Source: an uncultured Alphaproteobacteria bacterium (GTDB lineage Bacteria; Pseudomonadota; Alphaproteobacteria; SP197). From it: DNA of 59,368 nucleotides. The stretch's first letter is position 1; every line of letters begins with the position of its first letter. Where the stretch lies: the NCBI GenBank assembly GCA_943787175.1, contig CALSLK010000022.1, forward strand, positions 1 to 59,368, written 5' to 3'. A program made the translations under genes and the position numbers. The notes below the pieces were generated by a model. It saw only the letters and a list, made by a program, of their open reading frames with translations, was not told where the DNA came from and ran no database searches. Positions 1 through 11,799 of the stretch are shown here, piece after piece.

Positions 1-864
1 ATATCCAGGTTTGCCGTCACGTGTGAGAAGCCGGCAGAAGATGCCCAGTATCTTCAGATTGCGTTGCGCTCCCATGACGGCATAGGACGCCAGGAAGTCG
101 TCGCGATCAATGGCCGGGAACTGCGCCAGATAATGGTCGATGGCTGCCGCGACTGTATCTGGCGCAACATCACGCCTGGCATCTTCCAACAGCGAAACCA
201 GGTCATAGGTTGTCGGACCGGTTACGGCATCCTGGAAATCGAGCTGGCCGACGCGCGCGATTCCTTTGCGGTCGGGAAGCCAGAGCAGGTTGTCTGCGTG
301 GTAATCGCGCAGCACAACGCAGTCTGGCATCTCGCGTGCAAGCGGCAGAAGCTCGCGCCACAGGTTCAGATAGTCCTCACGCCCCTGATCAGTGAGCTCC
401 AGACCGGCCAGTGGCATGAACCAATCGGTCAGCAGCGAAACCTCGAACAGCAGCAGGTCGTCGTCATAGACAGGCAGGCCGTCGTGTTTACCTGTTTTGT
501 GGAGCGCAACCAGGGCATCGATTGCAGGCAGGTAGAGCTTCTGTTCGTCCTCACCCTGGGCCAGAACACGCGTGTAAATCGAATCGCCCAGATCTTCCAG
601 CAACAGAAAGCCTGCTTCCGGGTCCTGCGCCAGGATCGCAGGTGCAGCCAGTCCAGCGTCGGTCAGAAGGCCCGCAACATTCACAAACGGGCGAACATCT
701 TCCTCAGGAGGCGGCGCATCCATCAGCACGGCGTCGCCACGTGGCCCCTTCAGCCGGTCATAACGGCGGAACGATGCATCTCCGGCAAGTGGCTTCCGGT
801 CAGCGTCAGCCCAGCCTGCGTTGGCCAGAAAGCCCATGATCTGCTGCTCGCGTTTGTCGGTCAT
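1..864 (-). CDS. amgK: N-acetylmuramate/N-acetylglucosamine anomeric kinase AmgK-like phosphotransferase (3' end outside window)
   Basis: The reverse strand is open from an ATG at 864 to the window edge, giving 288 codons without a stop, so the C-terminus is missing. The protein is an aminoglycoside-phosphotransferase-fold kinase. The catalytic loop reads VVLRDYHADNLLW (HxDxxxxN-type) and is followed by LDFQDAVTGPTTYDL, which carries the metal-binding Asp. The nucleotide-binding N-lobe contains RYDRLKGPRGDAVLMDAPP. In Caulobacter and Pseudomonas, AmgK phosphorylates MurNAc or GlcNAc at C1 for peptidoglycan recycling and lies next to tsaE. Here its ATG overlaps the tsaE stop codon by four bases (ATGA), so the two are probably co-translated. 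A murU nucleotidyltransferase would be expected just outside the window. The family assignment is firm; the exact sugar substrate is inferred from the neighbourhood. Confidence 0.85.
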   Translation of the reverse strand, partial: MTDKREQQIMGFLANAGWADADRKPLAGDASFRRYDRLKGPRGDAVLMDAPPPEEDVRPFVNVAGLLTDAGLAAPAILAQDPEAGFLLLEDLGDSIYTRVLAQGEDEQKLYLPAIDALVALHKTGKHDGLPVYDDDLLLFEVSLLTDWFMPLAGLELTDQGREDYLNLWRELLPLAREMPDCVVLRDYHADNLLWLPDRKGIARVGQLDFQDAVTGPTTYDLVSLLEDARRDVAPDTVAAAIDHYLAQFPAIDRDDFLASYAVMGAQRNLKILGIFCRLLTRDGKPGY

Positions 865-1331
865 AGTTTCAGATCCAGTCGACGTTCTGCCCAGTTACCC
901 CGAAGTGTGAGAACGGCACGGCGCCCTCCGGCATTGTCATGTTCAAGCAGGATATCGAGACGATTGTCCGGCAGGTCTGCCTCCATGCGTTCAGGCCACT
1001 CGATCAGCACCAGCGCGATGTCAAAAGCATCTTCCAGGCCCAACTCCTCCAGCTCGGCTTTATCTTCGATCCGGTAGAGATCCACGTGCCAGATTTCCTG
1101 GTCTTGCGCGCCATAAGTCTGGACCAGGGTAAAGGTCGGACTGGTGACCTCGACATCGCCAAGCCTCGCGCGCACAAACCCTTGAGTCAGGCTCGTCTTT
1201 CCGGCACCCAGATCGCCACGCAAGGCGATTGTGTCACCTTGCCGGGCGGCTTCGGCAATCGTTGCCCCCAGGGCTCGGGTCGCCTCGACCGAGTCCAGTG
1301 TACACATTAGGTTGTTTGGGGCCGGGTCCAT
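861..1331 (-). CDS. tsaE: tRNA threonylcarbamoyladenosine biosynthesis ATPase TsaE
   Basis: This 156-residue P-loop protein has the TsaE layout. A Walker A motif GDLGAGKTS lies near residues 39-47, then SPTFTLVQTY and the HVDLYRIED and LIEWPERM signatures typical of the family. TsaE is the ATPase partner of TsaB and TsaD in the complex that makes t6A37 in ANN-decoding tRNAs in the cytoplasm. The length matches the family and the frame is intact. The gene overlaps amgK by four bases and is divergent from the broken reductase gene that starts at 1410, leaving a spacer of about 78 bases that should hold both promoters. Confidence 0.95.
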   Translation of the reverse strand: MDPAPNNLMCTLDSVEATRALGATIAEAARQGDTIALRGDLGAGKTSLTQGFVRARLGDVEVTSPTFTLVQTYGAQDQEIWHVDLYRIEDKAELEELGLEDAFDIALVLIEWPERMEADLPDNRLDILLEHDNAGGRRAVLTLRGNWAERRLDLKL

Positions 1332-1409
1332 CGGGTAAGGCTTAGCGTCACAGGCGTAGCTTGGAAAGCACCGCTGGCAACATCAGCAAGGCAGAGGCTG
1401 GGATAACTC

Positions 1410-2464
<1,055 letters not shown>

Positions 2465-2507
2465 TGATTCCTGGCGTCTCATGCGCGCGTCAGGACATTG
2501 ACCGACG

Positions 2508-3244
2508 ATGGATAGAGAACCTTGGCTGGATGCGCGCGCGGATTGGCGATTGTCTCGATTGCCGTGGTCGGATCGACGGCTGTCGGCCTGCAGCAGTCCT
2601 GGGTTCGCATCCCGGCTGGCTGGTCGCCGTGGGAAGACGTGAACCTTGAGGCTTCCGCCAGGAGGCATGGCGCGCTACCAGCTCAATGCCCTGAGCGCCG
2701 ACAGCGATGCCTGTTTTGCCGCGCTGGACCGCTCGGGCCTGCTCTTTACCGCGCTAGCCGGCCCGGCCGATGCAGAATGGATGCGGGCTGACCGATGGCG
2801 TGCGGTTTGATCAGTCCAACGTGCCCTACAGCAGCGGCTTTGACCTCAGCTGCGGCATGGCCGCGGCGCTCTACTGGTACGAAGCGGAGGTGGACCGCCT
2901 GGCCCGCGAGCATCTGGGCACCGGCCTGGCGCGCATCAACCACCTGGGCAGCTATGCCTGCCGCAACATCAATGGCGCAACGGCCGGCCGGCGAAGCCAG
3001 CATGCCACGGCCAACGCCATCGACATCTCCGGCCTCGTTCTCCTCATGGACGGTCGCAGCGTTTCCGTGCTCGCCGACTGGGACAGGAGAGTCCGACGAA
3101 TGCCTGGTTCCTTCACGCCGCTGCACAAACGCGCCTGCGGCCTCTTCAACACGGTCCTGGGCCCGGAGTACAACGCCCTCCACGCCGACCATTTCCATCT
3201 CGACATGGGCCGCCTGCGCGCTTGTCAGATTGGGCAATCAATAA
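2508..3244 (+). pseudogene. extensin-like C-terminal domain protein (PF06904-type), frameshifted
   Basis: A hydrophobic N-terminal segment, LAIVSIAVVGSTAVGLQQ, in one frame looks like a membrane anchor. A periplasmic extensin-like domain follows in other frames, with NALSADSDACFAALDRSGLL and then a long clean block containing LSCGMAAALYWYEAEVDR. The hallmark SYACRNING and SQHATANAIDISG motifs come next, then CGLFNTVLGPEYN and HADHFHLDMGR. The HATANAID and DHFHLD residues resemble the metal site of M15-type peptidoglycan hydrolases, so a cell-envelope role is plausible but not established. At least three frame changes are visible: near 2540, near 2780, and a short out-of-frame patch at 3085-3120 that reads ESPTNAWFLHAA in the third frame. 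Start and stop are approximate. Confidence 0.65.
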
Positions 3245-3271
3245 GGGCCGGAACCCTGGGGTTCCGGCCCT
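3244..3271 (-). terminator. strong hairpin terminator after ahcY
   Basis: A perfect 12-bp inverted repeat (AGGGCCGGAACC, loop CTGG, GGTTCCGGCCCT) sits between the 3' ends of ahcY and the extensin-like gene. Read on the minus strand it is followed by TTATTGATT, so it suits ahcY transcription. It could also stop the convergent plus-strand transcript, although there is no T-run on that side. Confidence 0.75.
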
Positions 3272-3298
3272 CGATGGCTGCATCTGCCGAAGCAGCGC

Positions 3299-4605
<1,307 letters not shown>

Positions 4606-4715
4606 TTTGCGTCCGTGCTCACATTCAATTCAGGGAAAATCATCGTCCTGTCAGGACATTGGGCACCGCTTATCAAATACCGCGCGCGGCGTCCAGCAAC
4701 GCCGGTGCAGGCCAG

Positions 4716-6489
4716 CTATGCCAACGCGTTGAAATCATCGAGCAGAGCCGCAACCATGCCGGAGTCGGCCTGCTCCATGATGGTTTGCGCCCGGCGGGTG
4801 GCCTCGCTCAGATCGAGACCCCGAATCCGCTGTTTGACCCGGGGAACGGCCGCAGAGGCCATGGAGAGATCGCGGATGCCCAAGCCCAGCAAAATGGCAG
4901 TCATGCGTTCATCGCCGGCCATCTCCCCGCAGACGTTGACCGGGATACGTGCGCGCAGCGCCGCCGCAGTCGTGAATTGGATCAGGCGAAGAACAGCGGG
5001 ATGCAGGGGGCTATAGAGATGTGCGACCTGCTCATCGCCGCGATCGATCGCCAGCGTGTACATTGTGAGGTCGTTGGTCCCGATCGAGAAAAAGTCACAG
5101 TCGCGCGCCAGTCCGTCGGCAGACAATGCGGCGCCTGGAATTTCAATCATGGCGCCCACAGGCGGCAGCGGGTCTGCGATCTTGATCTTCTTGCGACGTA
5201 ACCGCGTGGCAACCTTCTTCATGATCTGGCGTACCTGGCGCATCTCCGAAGACGTTGAGATCATCGGAATCAGGATCCGTACCGGGCCATGGATGCCAGC
5301 ACGCAGGATTGCGGAAAGCTGATTTTCGAGAAGGCTCTGAACCTTGAGGGATAACCGGATGGCGCGAAGGCCCATTGCCGGATTGGCACTGACGCCCAGG
5401 TGCTCACCCAGCGAATACGGAAGCTTGTCGTTGCCGACATCCAGCGTCCGCACCGTCACGGTGCGCCCTTTCATGCCTTCGATAATGTTACGCAGTTCAA
5501 CGTATTGCTCGTCCTGAGTAGGCACATCGTCACGATTGAGAAAGACATACTCAGTGCGGTAAAGGCCGATGCCTTCCGCTCCGTGCTCGAGTGCGCCATC
5601 AATCTCGCCGGGAAGGTCGATGTTGGCCTGCAGGGATATCTGGACTTCATCGCGCGTCATGGCTGGCAGGTTGCGTAACCTCTCCAGCTTTCGCGCCTGA
5701 CGCTTTAACTCGACCTTGCGCTCATGAAAGCGCTTCAGAGTCGCTTCGTCGGGGTTGACGATCACCTGGCCCGTCACGCCATCGACCACGATGATATCGC
5801 CGTTCTTCACGTGGTTCAGCAGCTCTGCCGTGCCGACGACTGCGGGAAGGGCCAGCGAGCGGGCCAGAATGCCTGTGTGATCCTGCGCGCCACCGACAGC
5901 CGTCACGAACCCCGCGACAAGGTGGGGATCCAGCAAGGCTGTATCGGCCGGCGTCAGTTCATCGGCCACCACCACGGTGCCCATGGGCAGATCAGCCAGT
6001 GCGCGATAAGGCGTCTGCATCAGGCACCGCAGCAGGCGTTGCCCGACATCGCGCACATCTTTGCTGCGCTCGGAAAGATAGCTGTCTTCCATTTGCGAGA
6101 ACGCATGCGATATCTCGCCGACTTCCTGGGAAACGGCTGCCTCGGCATTGAGTCTCTCGCCACGAATGCGCTTCTCGACACCACGTACCAGGCGTGAACC
6201 CTGCAACATCTGACCGTGCGCCTGAAGAAGGTATCCAAGTTCCTCGGCTGCGCTGGCGGGCAGGTCTGAGGCCTTCATTGCCAGTTTGTCGATCTGGGTC
6301 AGCGCGGTTGTCGACGGCATCTTCGAAGCGAGCTATCTCCTTGCATCGACCTCTCTTGACCTTCAGCTTGTAGGTCGGGACATCCAGCATGCCGCTTTCG
6401 CTGACATAGGCGGGGCCAATGGCAATGCCGCGGGCAACGCCGATTCCCTTCAGCTCGAACGTTGGGGAGAGCTTGTCGCCGTCACTCAT
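4716..6489 (-). CDS. phosphoenolpyruvate-protein phosphotransferase, enzyme I (one frameshift)
   Basis: Enzyme I takes phosphate from PEP on a histidine and passes it to HPr. The N-terminus MSDGDKLSPTFELKGIGVARGIAIGPAYV lies in one frame; the rest begins about residue 60 in the next frame. The phosphohistidine domain reads GGAQDHTGILARSLALPAVVG, with the active His in QDHTG. The PEP-binding barrel follows with GIGLYRTEYVFLNRD, RTLDVGNDKLPY and SIGTNDLTMYTLAIDRG, and NVCGEMAGD lies near the end. One extra base near 6310 breaks the frame; corrected length is about 590 residues. There is no GAF domain, so it is the short PtsI-like form rather than PtsP. It starts inside the end of the HPr gene and serves a regulatory PTS, since no EIIB/EIIC sugar permease is nearby. 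Confidence 0.93.
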
Positions 6490-6772
6490 CGAACCGGTTC
6501 TCCACAAGCACGCCAAGTGCATCCAGCGCCTGAACGGCATCGGCACCTTCTGCCTCGATTCGATGGTTGTGCCGGGCGCTGCGGCAAGCATCATGAGCCC
6601 CATGATCGAGCGGCCGGAGACGCGAACGTCATCCTTTTCGACCGACCACCTCTGCCTCGAAAGTCGTCAGGACCGAAACGAACTTGGCGGCCGCACGCGC
6701 ATGCAGTCCGCGCTCGTTGACGATTACGAGCCGGCGGCTGTGCTTCTGAGCCGATTCGCCGGAGGATGACAT
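6482..6772 (-). CDS. ptsH: HPr phosphocarrier protein (two compensating indels)
   Basis: The reverse strand encodes a 96-residue HPr with RLVIVNERGLHARAAAKFVS, carrying the phosphorylated histidine (LHARAA), and RVSGRSIMGLMMLAAAPGTTI, which contains the Ser46-type regulatory site in SGRSIMGLMML. An extra base near 6645 and a missing base near 6556 (a GAAATC reduced to GAATC) take the middle third out of frame and back, so the overall length stays a multiple of three. HPr passes phosphate from enzyme I to the EIIA proteins. The adjacent hprK suggests it is also controlled by serine phosphorylation. The start codon is six bases before the stop of the EIIA gene upstream in transcription. Confidence 0.88.
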
Positions 6773-6777
6773 GCAGT

Positions 6778-7182
6778 TCAGGCCTTGGGCTTCAGCAGAG
6801 AACTGGCGACGTTGATGTATTTCCGGCCTGCTTCCTGGGCTGCGGCGACCGCATCGGCCAGGGTTTCGGTCTGCCGGACGGAAGCCAGTTTGATCAACAT
6901 GGGCAGGTTGATGCCTGCGATGACTTCGATGTTGCCGCTGTCCATGATCGAGATGGCCAGATTGGACGGTGTGCCGCCGAACATGTCGGTCAGAACGATC
7001 ACGCCGCTGCCGCTTTCGACATGCTTTACGGCATCGAGAATATCGTCGCGGCGGCGTTCCATATCATCGTCGGGGCCGATACAGACCGTGCGCACAGCCG
7101 ATTGCTCTCCCACGACATGTTCTGTCGCAGCGACAAACTCCTCAGCCAGCCGGCCGTGGGTTACCAGTACCAATCCGATCAT
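6778..7182 (-). CDS. PTS EIIA component, mannose (EIIA-Man) family
   Basis: This intact 134-residue protein begins MIGLVLVTHGRLAEEFV, where the His in VTHG is the phosphorylation site of the EIIA-Man fold. GVIVLTDMFGGTPSNLAIS and the helix NLPMLIKLASVR are also diagnostic. In alphaproteobacteria this lone EIIA usually sits with HPr, hprK and rapZ and has a regulatory role, because no EIIB, EIIC or EIID permease accompanies it. It lies between rapZ (46 bases upstream) and the HPr gene (5 bases downstream), so all are probably one operon. What it senses or controls cannot be read from sequence. Confidence 0.92.
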   Translation of the reverse strand: MIGLVLVTHGRLAEEFVAATEHVVGEQSAVRTVCIGPDDDMERRRDDILDAVKHVESGSGVIVLTDMFGGTPSNLAISIMDSGNIEVIAGINLPMLIKLASVRQTETLADAVAAAQEAGRKYINVASSLLKPKA

Positions 7183-7228
7183 GTCTCGATGCGCTTGCTG
7201 CTGTGGTCAATGGGCAGGAACCTACCCT

Positions 7229-8098
7229 TCATGACGCGAGCTCGCGGTGTTGCAGGCTCACCCGTCGTCCCCCTTCGCTTAACAGAGCAGCAAGACGTTC
7301 GGCAACAAAAACCGAGCGATGGCGCCCCCCCGTGCAGCCGATGGCAATCGTCAGATAGCGCTTTCCCTCGTCGGCATAGGCAGGAAGAAGGTCCAGAACC
7401 AACTCACCCAGACGATCAAAAAACGTCTGGAACCGCGGGTCCTTTTGTATGTGCGCCGCCACGTCTTCGTCACGCCCGGTCAGGCTGCGAAGCGATTCGA
7501 CATAATGCGGATTGCTGAGAAACCGTACGTCGAACACCAGATCGGCATTGCGAGGCAGCCCCATGCGATAGGAAAAGACGTCACAAAGACAGACAGTCGC
7601 GGGCTGTCGATGGGCGCCAGGTGCCCGGCAAGGTCCCGGCGCAGTTCGGCCCCGGTCATGTGCGTTGTGTCGATGACCAGGTCGGCCTGTGCCCGAATGG
7701 CTGCATCAGGTGTCGTTCTGCCTTGATGCTCTCGACAAGCGTGCCTTCGCGCGCCAGCGGGTGCGGGCGGCGGGTCTCGGTAAAGCGGCGCTGCAGGGCG
7801 TCGGCTTCGCAGTCGAGAAACACCAGGGAAACGGAAAGGCCCTTCGTCGCTGCGAAGTTCGTCGGTAGCCGCTAGAAAGTCATCAACGCTGAAACTGGGT
7901 GACCGGACATCGACTGCGACGGCAAGGGGCTGGTTTGTCGCGGCTCCGCCGTCAATCAGGGGCTTGAGCAGACGAAGCGGCAGGTTGTCGATGGCATCGA
8001 ATCCCTCATCTTCAAGGGCATTCAGAGCCGTGCTGCGTCCGGCACCCGAAAGGCCTGTGACCAGGACAAGTCCGCGTTGGCTGTGGATCAGATGTCAT
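7229..8098 (-). CDS. rapZ: RapZ/YvcJ-type nucleotide-binding protein (several frameshifts)
   Basis: RapZ-family P-loop proteins bind nucleotides; in enterobacteria RapZ guides RNase E to a regulatory RNA. The Walker A region reads RGLVLVTGLSGAGRSTALNA, followed by GFDAIDNLPLRLLKPLI. The middle can be followed as SLVFLDCEADALQRRFTETR, RPHPLAREGTLVESIKAER and IRAQADLVIDTTHMTG. The C-terminal 111 residues are intact, starting MGLPRNADLVFDVRFLSNP and including AIGCTGGRHRSVFVAERLA. At least four frame changes occur: near the ATG, near 7840, near 7700 and near 7575. The corrected length of about 290 residues is normal. The ATG overlaps the end of hprK. Confidence 0.85.
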
Positions 8099-8529
8099 CA
8101 CGTATCTCCGATTCAGCCTGGAGCCGGGCAATCATCAGGCAAAGCTTGGTTGGTGCTGACGCATCGTGAGGATACAGCCTCATGAGAGGGATAGCACATC
8201 CTGCCAGAGACCGGGTTTCGGGTTCGGGCATGCGCGAACGGCCTCGCGTTCGCACAGGTCCACAACAAGCGTGCAAGGCGTGCCTGGCCTGATGAGCGAA
8301 GTGGGCACGATGCCCACACCGCGAACTTCAAGAAGGCCAGCAAGCGATGCCGGCGCCGAGCCGCGAGCCCGTCACGTGCATTTCCAGAAGAACCTGATCG
8401 TCAGCGACCAGTTTTGCGCCGTGATAGCGTGATCAGGCGCAGGGCCAGGTCGCTCTTGCCCGAGCCCGATGGCCCACACAGCAATACCCCCGCGCCATCA
8501 AGTTCGACGCAGGTGCCATGGACCAGCAT
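8088..8529 (-). CDS. hprK: HPr kinase/phosphorylase, short alphaproteobacterial form (frameshifted)
   Basis: The gene starts MLVHGTCVELDGAGVLLCGPSGSGKSDLALRLI, with a Walker A motif GPSGSGKSD. It continues in other frames as GAKLVADDQVLLEMHVTGSR, GLLEVRGVGIVPTSL and PCTLVVDLCER, and ends PEPETRSLAGCAIPLMRLYP then DASAPTKLCLMIARLQ. These blocks match the short HprK proteins of alphaproteobacteria (about 145 residues), which lack the N-terminal domain of the Bacillus enzyme. HprK phosphorylates or dephosphorylates a serine of HPr. Three frame changes are needed, near 8430, 8350 and 8250. The 3' end overlaps the start of rapZ. Confidence 0.83.
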
Positions 8530-8535
8530 TTGCGG

Positions 8536-9006
8536 TCAGGCGGCCTGGTTTGCTTCGGCCTCGGTCAGAAGCGCATAGATCGCTTCGGCGCTCTCGGCCC
8601 CGCGCAGCTTCTCGCAGACATCGTGGTTGCGCAGCAGACGCGAAACCCTCGCCAGTGCCTTGAGGTGGTCGGCTCCGGCACTCTCGGGCGCAAGAAGCAG
8701 AAACACCAGGTCGACCGGCTGTTCATCGATTGCATCGAAATCAATCGGCGAATCGGCCCGGGCGAAAACCCCGTGCAATTCCGTCAGTCCGGCCAGCTTG
8801 GCGTGCGGGATCGCAATGCCCAGGCCCACGCCGGTGCTTCCCAGGCGCTCGCGCTCAAGCAGGGCATCAAAGATGCTGCGCTCGTCGACGCCGGCAATCG
8901 AGCATGCATGCCGCGCCAGGTCCTGCAGCGCCTGCTTCTTGCTGGCGGCTTTCAGGTGCGGAACGACGCTGTCGGGTGTCACAAGATCGGTAATTTCCAT
9001 ATCCAA
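8536..9006 (-). CDS. ptsN: nitrogen-regulatory PTS protein EIIA-Ntr
   Basis: This 156-residue EIIA of the fructose/mannitol fold contains IAIPHAKLAGLTELHGVFAR, in which the His of PHAKL is the phosphorylation site, and the family signature ERERLGSTGVGLGIAIPHA. The N-terminus MDMEITDLVTPDSVVPHLKA is typical, and a second ATG six bases in would give MEITDL, equally plausible. EIIA-Ntr is the output protein of the nitrogen PTS, controlling potassium transport, stringent response and other targets by direct binding in the cytoplasm. It lies directly downstream of hpf and rpoN, the classic arrangement, and seven bases before hprK. Confidence 0.95.
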   Translation of the reverse strand: MDMEITDLVTPDSVVPHLKAASKKQALQDLARHACSIAGVDERSIFDALLERERLGSTGVGLGIAIPHAKLAGLTELHGVFARADSPIDFDAIDEQPVDLVFLLLAPESAGADHLKALARVSRLLRNHDVCEKLRGAESAEAIYALLTEAEANQAA

Positions 9007-9045
9007 ATCCCGTTCCGGCCGCGCCAGGGCGGCCGAATCGTGCCT

Positions 9046-9344
9046 TCAGTGGTGATCGCGAAGCTTGCGTTTGTTGCGACGTAGTTGTTTCTCGGCGTGT
9101 TCTGCAGCCTCGTTGAAGCTCGCATACGGGATCCGGATCGACTCCACGACCCTTCGGCATGGATGTCATGTCCGACATGCACCGAGATATGAGTCAGGAA
9201 GTCCCCGCCTTCGCGTGAAAAAGTCACATGCGCCTCTATCGGGTCGGCAAAGTACTTGCTGACGCCTGCTTCAAGGTGCTCTGTGGCGTGGGACTTGAGG
9301 GCGTCGCCCACGTCAACCTGATGCCCGGTAATGGCAATCTTCAT
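9046..9344 (-). CDS. hpf: ribosome hibernation promoting factor HPF, short form (one frameshift)
   Basis: The protein starts MKIAITGHQVDVGDALKSHA and continues through VSKYFADPIEAHVTFSREG to HDIHAEGS. The last third is in the next frame, reading IRIPYASFNEAAEHAEKQLR and ending NKRKLRDHH. One base is missing near 9155. The restored length of about 100 residues is the short HPF/YfiA form, which stabilises 100S ribosome dimers or idle 70S ribosomes. There is no long-form C-terminal dimerisation domain. It lies between rpoN and ptsN, as in most proteobacteria. Confidence 0.88.
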
Positions 9345-9490
9345 CGGAATCTCTGCGTTGTTGCGCGTCTTGAGATGCGTTCGAAGGCCCTTTGGCCCGA
9401 CCACCGCGGAGCCTGATCCCAGGCACCGCCCGTCAAAACGGGGCGCACCTATATCCTCAGTGCCTTAAGGAAACAACCCGCCTGACAGGA

Positions 9491-9534
9491 CTAGAGCATA
9501 TCTGGGTTGCATCGAATCGCCTGCGATCCGAACC
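9491..9534. repeat. dispersed palindromic element, copy 1
   Basis: CTAGAGCATATCTGGGTTGC is followed by ATCGAATCGCCTGCGATCCG. The core GAATCGC-CT-GCGATNCGA is an inverted repeat and reappears almost exactly at 13967-13985. It lies in the gap between the rpoN 3' end and hpf. Confidence 0.55.
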
Positions 9535-9561
9535 GCTTCAGGGACCGCGTCAGCAAAATGC

Positions 9562-11018
9562 TCAGCCTGTGGTGGCCAGGCGCAACTCGCGGCGGCGCTG
9601 GACTGACGAAGGAATTCGCATGGCCTCGCGGTACTTGGCGACCGTGCGACGCGCAATGACGATGCCGTCAGAGCGCAAGGCTTCAACGATGTCGTCGTCC
9701 GACAGCACGTTTTTGGCCGTTTCACCGTCAATCAGGCTGCGGATTCGATGCCTTACGGCCTCGGCCGAGTGGGACGGGCCATCGCCGGTGCTGCCCAGAG
9801 AGGCCGTAAAGAAGTACTTGAGCTCAAAGACGCCACGAGGCGTCATGATGAACTTGTTGCTCGTAACCCGGCTCACCGTGCTTTCGTGCAGTTCCAAGGC
9901 GTCGGCAATGTCGCGCAGCACCAGGGGTTTGAGATGTTCGACGCCTCTGACCAGAAACATGTCCTGCTGGCGAACGATCTCGCGCGCAACGCGCAGAATG
10001 GTCCGCGCACGTTGATCCAGCGCCTTGATCAGCCAGTTCGCGGAATTCCACTGTTCAGAAACAAAGACCTTGTCATCTTCGCTTCGGGAATTGCGCTGAA
10101 CTCTCTACGTAATAGCGCTCGTTTGCCAACACCTTGGGTAGCGTCTCGGTATTGAGTTCGACCATCCAGCCGCCCGCCTGGCTGGCGCGCACCACGACAT
10201 CGGGCACAACAGTCTGCACGTGACCTGAATAGAACTTGTGGCCGGGTTTGGGATCCAGCGCCTTGAGCTCGTTCAGGACATCCAGAATGTCCTGATCGGA
10301 ACAGGAACACAGCTTGCGCAACTTCGCGAAATCACGCTTTGCCACCAGCTCCAGATTTTCAAGGATGGCGGTACTGACGGGATCAAGGCGATTGAGCTCA
10401 GCCAGCTGAAGCCGCAGGCATTCCTTGAGATCACGCGCAAAGACCCCCGGGGGATCAAGGCGCTGCAGGTTCAGGAGCGTCCTTTCGTAGAGGTCTGGTG
10501 TGCATCCCAACTGTTCTATGGCGGCGTCCGCGTCGATCTTGAGATAGCCGGCATCGTCGATGGAGCCCAGAAGATGTGCAGCGACCAGTTGTTCGGGCCC
10601 TTCGGGAAGCTCGACCTGAATCTGTTGGGCAAGGTGTTCATAGAGCGAAACCTCGCGCGCGACGGTGTGTTCGACACCGTCCAGGCCCAGTCCGCCGGAG
10701 CTGCCTCCGCCGCTTCCATTTCCCGAACTCCATGGCATGGAGCCGGCGGCGTCCACGTCGAGGCTCTCAGCATCGTCCGCGTCTGTCGCTGGCATCGCTG
10801 TTGGTCTGTTGGACTGGCTGGTCTGCATGTTCTTCGGCCTGGCCGTCGTTCTCCTCGGCCTGAGCACGTTCCAGAAGTGGGTTGCGCTCCAGTTCTTCTT
10901 CAACATAAGCCGTAAGATCGACGTTGGAGAGTTGCAGGAGTTTGATCGCCTGCTGCAACTGTGGCGTCATCACCAGAGATTGTGACTGACGCAGATCGAG
11001 TCGCGGGGCAAGTGACAT
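9562..11018 (-). CDS. rpoN: RNA polymerase sigma-54 factor RpoN (two frameshifts)
   Basis: The N-terminal region [21 protein letters not shown] and [15 protein letters not shown], binds core polymerase and enhancer activators. An acidic linker follows, then the core-binding region with [20 protein letters not shown] and [19 protein letters not shown]. The DNA-binding C-terminus has the helix-turn-helix [20 protein letters not shown] and the RpoN box [10 protein letters not shown]. Two frame changes are seen: an extra base in the acidic linker near 10790, and one near 10080 between NERYYVE and [20 protein letters not shown]. Corrected length is about 485 residues. The gene follows lptB by eleven bases and precedes hpf and ptsN, so nitrogen-PTS output and sigma-54 are encoded together. 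Confidence 0.93.
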
Positions 11019-11029
11019 GATGCCGGCCC

Positions 11030-11791
11030 CTAGAGCTTGAAACGATCGCCGAGATAGACTCGTCGAACACCCTCATGCGCCACGATCTCGTCTGGCGCGC
11101 CCTCCATCAGCACGCGACCTTCGTGCAGGATGTAGGCACGGTCGATGATATCAAGTGTTTCGCGCACGTTGTGATCGGTGATCAGAACGCCGATCCCTCG
11201 ATCTTTGAGATGCGCAACGAGATCGCGAATATCGCCCACGGCAATCGGGTCAATGCCGGCGAGCGGTTCGTCAAGCAGCATGAAGCTGGGTCGAGATGCC
11301 AGGGCCCGGGCAATCTCAACACGGCGGCGCTCGCCGCCCGACAGGGCCAGCGCGGACGTCCGGCGCAAATGGGAGATCGAGAATTCGGCCAGCAGTTCAT
11401 CAAGCATGGCCTCGCGCGCGTCGCGATCTTTCTCGATGACCTCAAGCACAGCGCGAATGTTTGCCTCGACCGACATGCCACGGAAGATCGATGCTTCCTG
11501 GGGCAGATAACCGACACCCAATCTGGCCCGGCGGTACATCGGAAGTTCTGTGACGTCGTTGCCATCGAGCGAGATGTTGCCTGCATCGGGCGCAATCAGG
11601 CCTGTGATCAGATAGAAGCAGGTCGTCTTGCCGGCACCATTCGGGCCCAACAACCCCACAGCCTCGCCGCGCTGTACCGATACGCTGACATCACGCAAAA
11701 CCGGACGCTGCCTGTAGCTCTTGCTCAGGTTATGGGCGGCCAGACCGACATTGTCGGCGACCAGGGTTGGGCGTTCTGAGGCGGATTCCAT
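11030..11791 (-). CDS. lptB: LPS export ABC transporter ATP-binding protein LptB
   Basis: This 253-residue ABC ATPase has Walker [19 protein letters not shown], the Q-loop [18 protein letters not shown], the signature [16 protein letters not shown], Walker [14 protein letters not shown] and the switch [11 protein letters not shown]. These are the LptB forms, including the LptB-specific PQEASIFR. With LptF and LptG (not in the window) it powers extraction of lipopolysaccharide from the inner membrane. It follows lptA by eight bases, making lptC-lptA-lptB one operon that runs on into rpoN. Confidence 0.97.
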   Translation of the reverse strand: MESASERPTLVADNVGLAAHNLSKSYRQRPVLRDVSVSVQRGEAVGLLGPNGAGKTTCFYLITGLIAPDAGNISLDGNDVTELPMYRRARLGVGYLPQEASIFRGMSVEANIRAVLEVIEKDRDAREAMLDELLAEFSISHLRRTSALALSGGERRRVEIARALASRPSFMLLDEPLAGIDPIAVGDIRDLVAHLKDRGIGVLITDHNVRETLDIIDRAYILHEGRVLMEGAPDEIVAHEGVRRVYLGDRFKL

Positions 11792-11799
11792 GGCTGTGT

